Positions 1-6,861 of a stretch of 9,861 nucleotides of DNA are shown piece by piece. The stretch is from Croceibacterium_A sp044506565. GTDB taxonomy: Bacteria; Pseudomonadota; Alphaproteobacteria; Sphingomonadales; Sphingomonadaceae. The number at the start of each line of letters is the position of its first letter. Position 1 is the stretch's first letter. Made by a program: the position numbers and the translations under genes. The stretch is from positions 1-9,861 of the forward strand of contig JBIQKN010000088.1 of NCBI GenBank assembly GCA_044506565.1, given 5' to 3'. Below the pieces are notes generated by a model. The model made no database searches and was not told the origin of the DNA. It saw nothing but the letters and a program-made list of their open reading frames with translations.

Positions 1-210
1 GCGATCGACGCCGACACGACCGAAGACGGCAACCAGGCGTTCTCGTGGATCGGAGACGGATCGTTCTCGGGCGCCGCAGGCGAATTGCGCTTCGTCCAGT
101 CGGGCGGAAACACCTTCGTCGAAGGCGACATCGACGGGGATGGGACCGCGGACCTCGTCATCCGTCTCGACGGGCTCCACGACCTCGTGGCCGGCGACTT
201 CCTGTTCTAG
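1..210 (+). CDS. C-terminal end of RTX/serralysin-type secreted protein (5' truncated)
   Basis: An open frame runs in from the window edge and ends at TAG 208-210, giving the last 69 residues. They resemble the C-terminal part of the peptidase M10 serralysin C-terminal / haemolysin-type calcium-binding family: a segment like AFSWIGDGSFSG, then GELRFVQSGGNTFVEGDIDG, then a short hydrophobic tail ending GDFLF. The stretch DIDGDGTAD fits a DxDxDGxxD calcium loop. In this family the extreme C-terminus is the uncleaved signal for type I (ABC/MFP/TolC) secretion, and the Asp-Phe-Leu-Phe ending suits that. The catalytic or adhesive part lies outside the window, so protease, lipase, nuclease or adhesin cannot be told apart. 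It converges on the MarR gene with 24 bp between stops and no clear terminator hairpin. Confidence 0.8.
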   Translation, partial: AIDADTTEDGNQAFSWIGDGSFSGAAGELRFVQSGGNTFVEGDIDGDGTADLVIRLDGLHDLVAGDFLF

Positions 211-234
211 CTGAAATCTGCCTGTTTCGAGGGC

Positions 235-759
235 CTAATCGCCCGGCGGCAGGCCCGCATCCAGCCGCTCGGTAAGCATCACCAGCAGCTCGTTGAGTTC
301 TTCCATCTTGTCCGGCGCGATGCCACGCAGCAGCCGTTCGCGCAGATCGTCGGCGACGGCGAAGATCTCCTCGAGCGCGTTCTCACCCGCCGGCGTCAGC
401 CGCAACTGCTTGCTGCGGCGGTCGGTCGGGTCCGGCAGGCGCTCCACCAGGCCGTCGGCCTCGAGCGTGTCGAGCATGCGGGTCATCGTCGGACCTTCGA
501 TCCTAAGGCGCTTGGCGATATCGACTTGCGCGCTCGGCCACGGCGAATTCATGATCGCCGCGAGCGCTTCCATCCGCGCCGAGCTCTGCCCGATCGCGCG
601 CAGCCGCTCGTCGAGCAGCGAACGCCAGCGGCGCGCGACCAGCACGAGGTTCACGGTCACGCGAATTTCGCGCGTGGTGCCGCCTCCGCGATAGATCTCG
701 AAATTGGACTTCGGACTCGTCGGCTCGTGCCTGTCCCCTGCCGTCCTCGCCGTGCTCAT
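235..759 (-). CDS. MarR-family transcriptional regulator
   Basis: The product is 174 residues, usual for MarR proteins apart from a ~30-residue polar N-terminal extension. The winged helix-turn-helix covers about residues 60-125: a helical segment around SAQVDIAKRLRI, a recognition helix near EGPTMTRMLDTLEADGLV (88-105), and a wing with the hallmark PDPTDRRSKQLRLTPAG (109-125). Flanking helices (32-58 and 127-168) would form the dimer interface. The ATG at 759-757 was chosen because GGGAG lies just upstream; an in-frame ATG at 879 would add 40 residues of atypical Arg/Pro-rich sequence. MarR proteins usually repress a divergent operon and release DNA on binding a phenolic or other small ligand. 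The divergent neighbour here is the molybdenum hydroxylase, so that is the likely target (inference). Ligand unknown. Confidence 0.92.
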   Translation of the reverse strand: MSTARTAGDRHEPTSPKSNFEIYRGGGTTREIRVTVNLVLVARRWRSLLDERLRAIGQSSARMEALAAIMNSPWPSAQVDIAKRLRIEGPTMTRMLDTLEADGLVERLPDPTDRRSKQLRLTPAGENALEEIFAVADDLRERLLRGIAPDKMEELNELLVMLTERLDAGLPPGD

Positions 760-873
760 CGGTCTCCCGCTTCCAGTGATGGCGTCACGAACGCGGGGTC
801 GTCCGTGGTGCGTAAGGGGAACACGGAACCCGGCCGCCCCCCTGGGCCAGCGTAAGCGGGTGCCGGCGCGTCT

Positions 874-879
874 TGTCAA
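874..879 (-). promoter_or_regulatory. Candidate -35 box of the marR promoter
   Basis: On the minus strand these bases read TTGACA, a perfect sigma-70 -35 hexamer, 115 bp upstream of the chosen marR start. At 17 bp spacing the next hexamer is CTTACG (856-851), a poor -10, so this is only a candidate. If real, the marR transcript would carry a leader of roughly 85 nt. Confidence 0.3.
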
Positions 880-894
880 GCGAACCGCAGTTCG

Positions 895-913
895 AAAGCG
901 CGCGTTGCGCTTT
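895..913. promoter_or_regulatory. Inverted repeat, possible MarR operator
   Basis: AAAGCGC (895-901) and GCGCTTT (907-913) form perfect 7-bp arms around a 5-nt spacer. The 19-bp span is the usual size of MarR-family operators. It lies between the two divergent genes, 15 bp upstream of the candidate marR -35 box and about 80 bp before the hydroxylase start. Assignment to this regulator is inference from position and symmetry only. Confidence 0.35.
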
Positions 914-924
914 TCAGACCGGCT

Positions 925-942
925 GCCACTCGCTACAGTGGC
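925..942. promoter_or_regulatory. Second inverted repeat in the divergent promoter region
   Basis: GCCACT (925-930) and AGTGGC (937-942) are perfect 6-bp arms around CGCTAC. The dyad directly abuts TTGACT (943-948), a -35-like hexamer on the plus strand facing the hydroxylase genes, although no convincing -10 follows it. The site could be an operator for the plus-strand promoter. Its sequence differs from the 895-913 dyad, so both are unlikely to be equal sites for one protein. Confidence 0.3.
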
Positions 943-992
943 TTGACTTTGTCCGGCAGCTCCGGCCGACGGTCCGAAATCGGGAGAATTCC

Positions 993-1463
993 ATGGCCTA
1001 CCGGGTCGAAATCAACGGCGAGACTCGCGAGCTCGACGTACCGGGCGAGATGCCCCTGTTGTGGGCGCTGAGGAACGAGCTCGGCATGGTCGGAACCAAG
1101 TTCGGCTGCGGCATGGCGCTGTGCGGCGCCTGCACCGTGCACGTCGACGGGGTCGCCACGCGCTCGTGCTCGACCCCGGTCAGCGCGCTCGAAGGCAAGA
1201 AGGTGACGACGATCGAGGCGCTCGCCGAGAGCCCGATCGGCCAGGCGCTGCAGCAGGCCTGGGTCGAAGAAGACGTCATGCAATGCGGCTATTGCCAGGC
1301 CGGGCAGCTGATGAACGCGAGCGCGCTGCTCGCCCGCAACCCGCAGCCGAGCTCGGAGCAGATCCAGCAGGCGATGGCCGGGAACATTTGCCGCTGCGCC
1401 TGCTATACCCGCATCCACGACGCGATCGCGATGGTTGCCGAGAAGGGGACGGCCAATGCTTGA
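993..1463 (+). CDS. [2Fe-2S] subunit of a molybdenum hydroxylase (IorA-like)
   Basis: This 156-residue protein is the small iron-sulfur subunit of a xanthine-oxidase-family enzyme, passing electrons from the molybdenum site. The N-terminal plant-ferredoxin-type cluster is held by C39, C44, C47 and C59 (GCGMALCGACTVHVDG then RSC). The C-terminal helical [2Fe-2S] domain has C98 and C101 (QCGYCQAG) and C133 and C135 (NICRCACY). The usual CRCGTY is CRCACY here, adding a further Cys at 137. The ATG at 993 has GGGAG six bases upstream; upstream in-frame codons run into the promoter region. There is no FAD domain and no cytochrome c, as in IorA. It has no signal peptide and would be exported by hitch-hiking on the Tat signal of its partner. 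Its stop overlaps the next start by 8 bp (ATGCTTGA), implying coupled translation. Isoquinoline as substrate should not be assumed. Confidence 0.95.
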   Translation: MAYRVEINGETRELDVPGEMPLLWALRNELGMVGTKFGCGMALCGACTVHVDGVATRSCSTPVSALEGKKVTTIEALAESPIGQALQQAWVEEDVMQCGYCQAGQLMNASALLARNPQPSSEQIQQAMAGNICRCACYTRIHDAIAMVAEKGTANA

Positions 1464-3660
1464 AGCCGCCACGCTCTCGCGCCGCTCGCTGCTCAAGGCC
1501 AGTGCCCTCGCCGGCGGCGGGCTCATGCTCACCGCCTCGCTGCCGATGGTCGCCAAGGCGGCAACATCGACCGGAGCCGCTCCGGCGACGCTCAACGCCT
1601 ACGTCTCGATCAGCCCCGACAACGTGATCACGATCGTCGGCAAGAACCCCGAGATCGGCCAGGGCATCAAGACCATGCTGCCGATGCTGATCGCCGACGA
1701 ACTCGACGCCGACTGGGAGCAGGTGCGCATCACCCAGGCCGACTTCGATCCGCAGAAGTACGGTTTCCAGTTCGCCGGAGGCAGCTTCGCCACGCCGATG
1801 AACTGGCTGCCGATGCGCCAGGTCGGCGCGGCGACCCGGCAGATGCTGCTCGGCGCCGCGGCCGCCCGCTGGGGCGTGCCGGCCTCGTCGCTCCGGACCG
1901 AGCGCGGCAAGATCGTCGAGCCCGCCTCGGGCCGCACGCTGACTTACGGCGACGTTGCCGCCGACGCCGTGTCGCAGCCCGTGCCGGACCTCGCGACCGT
2001 GGCGCTCAAGGACCCGAAGGACTTCCACATCATCGGCCGCTCGATCAGCGGCATCGATTCCCCGCGCATCGTTCGCGGCGAGCCGATCTTCGGCGTCGAT
2101 ACGCTGCTGCCGGGCATGAAGTACGCCGCGTTCGAGCGCGCTCCGGTGTTCGGCGCGAAGCTGGTCTCGGCCGACCTCGAGGCGGCGAAAGCCGTGCCGG
2201 GGGTCGAGGACGTCCTCGTGATGAAGGGGGGCGACAATCCCGAGCTGCTGATCGACGGCGTCGCGGTCATTTCCAGCAACTGGTGGATCGCGAAGGAAGC
2301 CCGCAAGAAGCTCGCGATCGAGTGGGACAACGGCCAGTGGGCGAGCCACTCGACGGCCGGTTATGCCGCGCGGGCAGCCGAGCTGGTCAAGGGCAAGCCC
2401 GAGACGATCCTCGGCGAATCCGGTGATGTCGACACGGCGTTCGCCTCGGCCGCCAAAGTGATCGAGGCCGATTATTCCTACCCGTTCCTCGCCCACGTGG
2501 CGATGGAGCCGATGAACTGCACCGCGCTCGCGCATGAGGACGGCCGCATCGAGCTGTGGGCGCCGACGCAGAACCCGACCGCGGGGGCGCAGGGCATCGC
2601 CCAGCAGCTCGGCATCGGGCAGGACAAGATCGCCATCCACATCACCCGCATGGGCGGCGGCTTCGGCCGGCGGCTGACCAACGACTTCATGGTCCAGGCC
2701 GCGGCGATCGCGGCGAGGAAGCCGGGCACTCCGATCCAGCTGATCTGGAGCCGCGAGGACGACATCCGCAGCGACTTCTACCGGCCGGCGGGCTGGCACA
2801 AGATGCGCGCGGCGCTCGATGCCGACGGCAAGCTTGTCGGCATGGACAACCACTTCGTGACCTTCATCAAGAACGGCCAGGTCACGCTCGAGAACTCGAT
2901 GACCGCCGACGAATTCCCGGCGCAGTTCCTCGACAACGTCCGCCTCGGCCAGTCGACGATCGAGACCCGCGTGCCGACCGGGGCGCTGCGCGCCCCGCGT
3001 TCGAACGCGCTGTCGTTCGCCTACCAGTCGTTCCTCGACGAGATCGCCCACGCGCAGGGCCGCGACCTCCCGGCGCTGATGCTCGAGCTGCTCGGCGACC
3101 GCGAGCCGTTTCCCGGGACCAACGGGCCGTTCGGGGCGCAACCCGGCTTCAGCCCGCCGCGCGCCAAGGGCGTGATCGAAAAGGTCGTGGCGATGTCGGA
3201 TTTCCGCAGCCGGCCGCATGAGGGCCGCGCCAAGGGGTTCGGCTTCTACTACAGCCACCTCGGCTACTTCGCCGAAGTGGTTGAGGCGAGCCTCGATCGC
3301 GGGCGGGTCGTGGTCCACAACGTCTGGGCCGCCGGCGACGTCGGCAGCCACATCATCAACCCGTTCGGCGCGCTCAACCAGGTCGAAGGCTCGATCATCG
3401 ACGGTCTCGGCCAGGCAGTGGCGCTGGCGGTCGAGATCGAGGGCGGAGCGGCCAAGCCCGGCAACTTCCACGAATACGAACTGCCGCGGATGCCGGTCAC
3501 GCCGAAGATCACGGTCGAGTTCGTCAAGACCGACAACCCGCCGACCGGGATGGGCGAGCCCGCGCTGCCGCCGGTGATCCCGGCGCTGACCAACGCGCTG
3601 TTCGCACTGACCGGCAAGCGCATCCGCAGCCTGCCGATCGACACGAGCCAACTCGTCTGA
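1456..3660 (+). CDS. Molybdopterin-binding subunit of a Tat-exported aldehyde/N-heterocycle oxidoreductase (IorB-like)
   Basis: This 734-residue large subunit belongs to the xanthine dehydrogenase family, of the IorB/periplasmic aldehyde dehydrogenase branch. The N-terminus carries a twin-arginine signal: SRRSLLK (8-14), a hydrophobic stretch, and a probable cleavage site after MVAKA (~35). An Ald_Xan_dh hammerhead region follows around 205-300 (RGEPIFGVD). The molybdopterin-binding halves include MEPMNC (350-355), MGGGFGRR (399-406, the classic Moco loop) and GMGEPALPP near 698-706, where E701 is placed like the family's catalytic glutamate. The ATG at 1456 overlaps the preceding gene; a TTG at 1435 would add seven residues ahead of the Tat signal and is less likely. 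Family members hydroxylate aldehydes or N-heteroaromatics with water and use molybdopterin cytosine dinucleotide, which fits the mocA and xdhC-like genes downstream. No cytochrome c subunit is visible, so the electron acceptor is unclear. The exact substrate cannot be read from sequence. Confidence 0.93.
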   Translation: MLEAATLSRRSLLKASALAGGGLMLTASLPMVAKAATSTGAAPATLNAYVSISPDNVITIVGKNPEIGQGIKTMLPMLIADELDADWEQVRITQADFDPQKYGFQFAGGSFATPMNWLPMRQVGAATRQMLLGAAAARWGVPASSLRTERGKIVEPASGRTLTYGDVAADAVSQPVPDLATVALKDPKDFHIIGRSISGIDSPRIVRGEPIFGVDTLLPGMKYAAFERAPVFGAKLVSADLEAAKAVPGVEDVLVMKGGDNPELLIDGVAVISSNWWIAKEARKKLAIEWDNGQWASHSTAGYAARAAELVKGKPETILGESGDVDTAFASAAKVIEADYSYPFLAHVAMEPMNCTALAHEDGRIELWAPTQNPTAGAQGIAQQLGIGQDKIAIHITRMGGGFGRRLTNDFMVQAAAIAARKPGTPIQLIWSREDDIRSDFYRPAGWHKMRAALDADGKLVGMDNHFVTFIKNGQVTLENSMTADEFPAQFLDNVRLGQSTIETRVPTGALRAPRSNALSFAYQSFLDEIAHAQGRDLPALMLELLGDREPFPGTNGPFGAQPGFSPPRAKGVIEKVVAMSDFRSRPHEGRAKGFGFYYSHLGYFAEVVEASLDRGRVVVHNVWAAGDVGSHIINPFGALNQVEGSIIDGLGQAVALAVEIEGGAAKPGNFHEYELPRMPVTPKITVEFVKTDNPPTGMGEPALPPVIPALTNALFALTGKRIRSLPIDTSQLV

Positions 3661-3676
3661 GGGTGCCGCCCGGGCC

Positions 3677-3703
3677 GGGGACGTGCTAGAAGAGCGCGTC
3701 CCC
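3677..3703 (+). promoter_or_regulatory. Hairpin enclosing an extended -10-like box
   Basis: GGGGACG (3677-3683) and CGTCCCC (3697-3703) are perfect 7-bp arms around a 13-nt loop. The loop contains TGCTAGAAG (3684-3692), similar to an extended -10 (TGn plus TAGAAG, 4 of 6 matches). No good -35 is visible. The site could be a weak promoter for the small gene at 3721 or a processing or attenuation hairpin after the hydroxylase genes. There is no U-tract, so a classical terminator is unlikely. Confidence 0.3.
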
Positions 3704-3720
3704 AGCACGGGAGCAGGCCC

Positions 3721-4110
3721 ATGATCAGATCGCTGGCCTTCGCCGCAGCCGCCACCGCCGCGGCATTCGCGACCGGTCTTTCGGCGCAGCCGGATTCGCC
3801 GCCGCCCGATCTCGCCGACCTCGCCGCGGGCACCTATCGCGGCGACGTGATCTCGGATTCGCGCGGGTCGTCGCGCTCGGGCGTGACGATCACCATCAGC
3901 AAGACCGGGCCCGACACGGTCGAGATCGTGTCGAGTTACGACCGGCTGCCAACCGTTTCCACGAAGCTCGAACGGGTGATGGACACGGTGCAGAATGGCG
4001 GTTCCGCGACGGGGCCGCTGCAGGTGTTCCTGCTCGACACGACGAAGTCCCCGCTGAGGCTCGACCTGACGATCGACGAGGCCTCGTGGTCGGGGGAGAA
4101 GGCGGGGTAG
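3721..4110 (+). CDS. Small secreted protein of unknown function
   Basis: I do not recognise a family for this 129-residue protein. It starts with a clear Sec signal peptide (MIRSLAF, an Ala-rich core, likely cleavage after GLSA at 22). The mature ~107 residues begin with a Pro/Asp segment and continue with alternating hydrophobic/polar stretches (GTYRGDVISD, SGVTITIS, DTVEIVSSY, LQVFLLD, LRLDLTIDEASW) that suggest a small beta-sheet fold. There is no cysteine, lipobox or transmembrane segment. GGGAG lies seven bases before the ATG. It begins 60 bp after the hydroxylase large subunit on the same strand, so it may be co-transcribed and act in the periplasm with that enzyme; this is positional inference. 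The last codons sit against the palindromic element that begins at about 4111, so the C-terminus could have been altered by its insertion. Confidence 0.8.
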   Translation: MIRSLAFAAAATAAAFATGLSAQPDSPPPDLADLAAGTYRGDVISDSRGSSRSGVTITISKTGPDTVEIVSSYDRLPTVSTKLERVMDTVQNGGSATGPLQVFLLDTTKSPLRLDLTIDEASWSGEKAG

Positions 4111-4303
4111 GGAAGGGCAGGGGCCCTCATCCAACTCCGACTAAGCCCCTACGGGGCTAAGTCTTCGTATCCTTCTCCCGCCAGCGGGAGAAGTAGGGCT
4201 CTGCTCCCGCGGTCGTTCTCCTTCTCCCACTGGTGGGAGAAGGATAGCGAAGCTTACCGCCGAAGGCGGTTAGCGTAGCTTGGATGAGGGCTCCTGTCCC
4301 TTC
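4111..4303. repeat. Compound palindromic repeat element (MITE/REP-like)
   Basis: This fills most of the 316-bp gene-free gap 4111-4426. Outer arms: GCCCTCATCCAA (4123-4134) is exactly complementary to 4280-4291, and weaker pairing extends outward to about 4111 and 4303. Inside are four hairpins: 4139-4163 (11-bp arms, one mismatch, GCCCC/GGGGC core); 4172-4193 (CTTCTCCCGC, CA, GCGGGAGAAG, perfect 10-bp arms); 4220-4243 (CCTTCTCCCAC, TG and its complement, perfect 11-bp arms); 4256-4270 (ACCGCC, GAA, GGCGGT). The second and third hairpins are near-reverse-complements including flanks, so the element is a large palindrome made of palindromes. No coding potential is seen. The outer arms resemble terminal inverted repeats of a non-autonomous element, but no target-site duplication was recognised. 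The rest of the gap (4304-4426) shows only the ribosome-binding site of the next gene. Confidence 0.8.
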
Positions 4304-4426
4304 TCTATCCCATCCCGCTCAGATCCGGCCACAAGACCCCGCACATCTTGCGACAACGGAGCCGCTGGCCTTCGCCATCGTCCTCGGTAATGAAGGATCG
4401 AAGCGATTGGCGGGAGAGTGGCAACG

Positions 4427-6016
4427 ATGCGTGCGAACAGGACAGGGGCTCTGCTGAAAGGGGCAGCCGCTGCAGCGATGGTCGGCTGGGCCGTCCCTGC
4501 GGCAGCAGCGGAGTGCGGCGACATTGCAAGGATGACACTGCCGAACGGCAAGATCACCGCCGCGGAAGTCGTCGCCCCGGGGGCGTTCGTCCAGCCGCAG
4601 GCGCCTGGCGGCCCGCCTCCCGGGGTCGGCGGCGGAGCCTACGCCGACCTGCCCGAATTCTGCCGGGTGCAGGCGACGCTGACGCCAAGCAGCGACAGCG
4701 ACATCAAGGTCGAGGTCTGGCTGCCTACCGCCGGCTGGAACGGCAAGTTCGTCGGCATCGGCAACGGCATCTGGGCCGGGCAGCTCAGCTATTCGCAGCT
4801 CGGCGACCCGCTCAAGCGCGGCTACGCCGTGGCGACGACCGACACCGGGCACACCGGCAACGGCCTGACCGCCGAGTGGGCGATCGGCCACCCCGAGAAG
4901 CTGGTCGATTTCGGCTACCGCGCCGTGCACGAGATGGTCGTCACCGCCAAGCGCGCGATCGAGGCCTACTACGGCAGCGGACCGCAGAAGTCGTACTGGA
5001 ATTCCTGCTCGACCGGCGGCCGGCAGGGCCTGATGGCCGCGGCCCGCTATCCGGAGGACTTCGACGCGATCAGTTCGATGGCCCCGGCCAACCCGATGAC
5101 CGACCTGATGACCCAGTCGATGTGGGCCGGCTGGCAGCCCAATCGGGCGCCGGGGGCGAAGGTTTCCGTGGCCAAGATGGCGACCGTGCATCGCGCGGCG
5201 GTGGCGATGTGCGACAGGCTCGACGGGCTCGAAGACGGCATAATCGGCCGGCCCGACGTGTGCGGCTTCGATCCGGGGGCGCTCCAGTGCACCGAGCTCG
5301 ACGGCGACAACTGCCTGACGACGCCCGAGATCGAGACCGTGCGCGCGATCTACCGCGGCCCGCCGGGGCTGCCCGGATGGCCGGTCGGCAGCGAAATGCA
5401 GCTCGCGGCATTGACGCAGGGACCGCAGCCGTTTCCGGTGGCGTTGACCTATTACTCGATGCTGGTGTTCGGCGACCGGCCAGGCTGGGACTGGAAGAGC
5501 TTCGATTACCAGCGCGACGCTCAGATCGGACGCGAGTACGGCGCCTCGATCCTCGATGTCCCTGCCGGCGGCCTCGCCGCCTACTTCGCGCGCGGCGGCA
5601 AGCTGCTGCTGAGCCACGGGTGGACCGACGGGCTGATCCCGGCGACCAATGCGCTGCGCTTCCACGATGCGCTGCTGCCGACCCTGAGCGCGCAGCAGGC
5701 CAGGAGCCAGTACCGCCTGTTCATGGTTCCGGGGATGGATCACTGCAGCGGCGGCGAAGGCGCGAGCGTGTTCGACACGCTCGGCACGCTCGATGCATGG
5801 GCGACCACCGGCACGGCGCCCGAGCGGATCGTCGCCACGCGGCCGACCGTCGCCGGGGGTCCCCCGGGCGCGCCGGCCGGACCGCCGCGCGCGCCGATGT
5901 CCCGGCCGCTGTGCCCGTGGCCGCAATTCGCGAAGTACAAGGGCGAGGGCGATCCGAACGATGAAGCGAGCTTCCAATGCGTCGTCATGGTGACGATCCC
6001 ACCGCCGCAAACCTGA
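4427..6016 (+). CDS. Tannase/feruloyl esterase-family hydrolase, exported
   Basis: The 529-residue protein is an alpha/beta hydrolase of the tannase/feruloyl esterase family, which also includes MHETase. Members cleave esters of aromatic acids such as gallate or ferulate. A Sec signal covers residues 1-28 (MRANRTGALLKG, Ala-rich core, cleavage near PAAAA/EC). The family's CS-D-HC arrangement is intact: C194-S195 in NSCSTGGRQ (nucleophile), D401 in GWTDGLIP, and H439-C440 in PGMDHCSGG, where the two cysteines next to Ser and His are known to form a disulfide. An insertion (lid) domain would lie between about 230 and 380. Pro/Gly-rich segments occur near residues 50-65 and 480-500. The ATG at 4427 was preferred over GTG 4418 for its position after GGGAG (4412-4416) and the clean signal peptide. 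Its stop overlaps the xdhC-like start by one base, so it is co-translated with Moco maturation genes, an unusual partner. Substrate unknown. Confidence 0.92.
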   Translation: MRANRTGALLKGAAAAAMVGWAVPAAAAECGDIARMTLPNGKITAAEVVAPGAFVQPQAPGGPPPGVGGGAYADLPEFCRVQATLTPSSDSDIKVEVWLPTAGWNGKFVGIGNGIWAGQLSYSQLGDPLKRGYAVATTDTGHTGNGLTAEWAIGHPEKLVDFGYRAVHEMVVTAKRAIEAYYGSGPQKSYWNSCSTGGRQGLMAAARYPEDFDAISSMAPANPMTDLMTQSMWAGWQPNRAPGAKVSVAKMATVHRAAVAMCDRLDGLEDGIIGRPDVCGFDPGALQCTELDGDNCLTTPEIETVRAIYRGPPGLPGWPVGSEMQLAALTQGPQPFPVALTYYSMLVFGDRPGWDWKSFDYQRDAQIGREYGASILDVPAGGLAAYFARGGKLLLSHGWTDGLIPATNALRFHDALLPTLSAQQARSQYRLFMVPGMDHCSGGEGASVFDTLGTLDAWATTGTAPERIVATRPTVAGGPPGAPAGPPRAPMSRPLCPWPQFAKYKGEGDPNDEASFQCVVMVTIPPPQT

Positions 6017-6861
6017 TGTCGGAAGCCCGCGGCGAGGCCGACAGGTCCGGAGACCATGCCGCCTTGCGCGCGGCGTGCGAGCCGGGCGTCGGCCTGTGCA
6101 CGATCGTCGGTATCGAAGGCAGCTTCTCCCGACGGCTCGGGGCGCAGCTCGCCGTGCACCCGGACGGCACGATCACCGGCAGTCTCGCCGACGGCTGCCT
6201 CGAAAAGCAGCTCGCCAGCGAGATCGCCGCAGCCACCGGACCCGTGGTCAAGCGCTTCGGCGCGGGCTCGGACCTGATCGACTTCCGCCTTCCCTGCGGC
6301 AGCGGGCTCGACGTGCTGATCGATCCGGAGCCCGATCCCATCGCCTGCCTCGCGGCGACGGCGCTGCTCGAGGCGCGCGAGGAAACGGTGCTGCGGCTGC
6401 CCGCGGAGCAATTGCCCGAGCGGCGCTACATTCCTGCGCTCAGGCTGCTGCTGTTCGGCGAAGGGCCCGAGCTCGAGGCGCTGGCGGCGCTCGCCGAGGC
6501 GGCCGGGATCGAGGCCGAGGCGCACGGCAAGGACGCGCTGTCGCTCGGCCGCCGGCCCGAGGGCCTGTCAGCCGACCGGTGGACCGCGGTCGTGCTGCTG
6601 TTCCACGATCACGAATGGGAAGCGCCGATCCTCGAGTGGGCGCTGTCGACGCTCGCGTTCCACATCGGCGCGCAAGGCGGGTTCGAGGCCCGGCGCGGAC
6701 GGCTTGAACGGCTCGCCGAGAACGGCGTCCCGCCGGACCAGCTCGAGCGCATCCGTTCGCCGATCGGTGTGATCGGCCACAGCCGCGAGCCCGGCGTGCT
6801 GGCGATCTCGGTACTGGCCGAGATCGTCGGCGCCTACGAGGCGCTGCATCCGCATGGCTGA
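6016..6861 (+). CDS. xdhC: XdhC/CoxI-family molybdenum cofactor maturation protein
   Basis: The product is 281 residues. The N-terminal XdhC_CoxI domain shows IVGIEGSFSRRLGAQLAVHPDG (30-51), DGCLE (59-63) and CGSGLDVLIDP (94-104). The C-terminal Rossmann-like domain shows FGEGPE (147-152), FHDHEW (196-201), HIGAQGG (216-222) and RIRSPIGVIG (245-254). Family members bind the molybdenum cofactor, promote its sulfuration, and deliver it to xanthine-dehydrogenase-type enzymes in the cytoplasm. In these proteins an IGA-L-GS-type motif is common; here it reads IGAQGG. The start ATG overlaps the esterase TGA (TGATG), with no strong ribosome-binding site, so it depends on coupling. The end overlaps the next gene by 8 bp. 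The obvious client is the IorAB-like hydroxylase about 2.4 kb upstream, which must be matured before Tat export. Confidence 0.9.
   Translation: MSEARGEADRSGDHAALRAACEPGVGLCTIVGIEGSFSRRLGAQLAVHPDGTITGSLADGCLEKQLASEIAAATGPVVKRFGAGSDLIDFRLPCGSGLDVLIDPEPDPIACLAATALLEAREETVLRLPAEQLPERRYIPALRLLLFGEGPELEALAALAEAAGIEAEAHGKDALSLGRRPEGLSADRWTAVVLLFHDHEWEAPILEWALSTLAFHIGAQGGFEARRGRLERLAENGVPPDQLERIRSPIGVIGHSREPGVLAISVLAEIVGAYEALHPHG

Noticed and set aside
760..879. Upstream ATG (879) extending the MarR protein by 40 residues
   Set aside because: The extension is atypical for the family and would overlap the candidate promoter; the ATG at 759 has a good GGGAG site.
993..3660. Naming the enzyme isoquinoline 1-oxidoreductase
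   Set aside because: Resemblance to IorA/IorB sets the family and cofactor type, but the same branch contains aldehyde and other N-heterocycle oxidoreductases; no substrate-defining residue can be read by eye.
1276..4134. A 952-codon open frame on the minus strand opposite the hydroxylase genes
   Set aside because: It mirrors the strongly biased codons of the true plus-strand genes, is rich in Arg/Asp/His/Val without domain motifs, and overlaps genes with clear cofactor-binding motifs.
4172..4243. CRISPR-like array of repeated palindromes
   Set aside because: Only two repeat copies, in opposite orientation and with no regular spacers; they are hairpins of a palindromic element, and there are no cas genes.
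4319..6010. Minus-strand 563-codon frame and plus-strand 538-codon frame (4348-5964) over the esterase
   Set aside because: Both are alternative-frame shadows with Arg/Ala/Gly-rich composition; the plus-strand frame at 4427-6016 has the signal peptide and the full catalytic triad.
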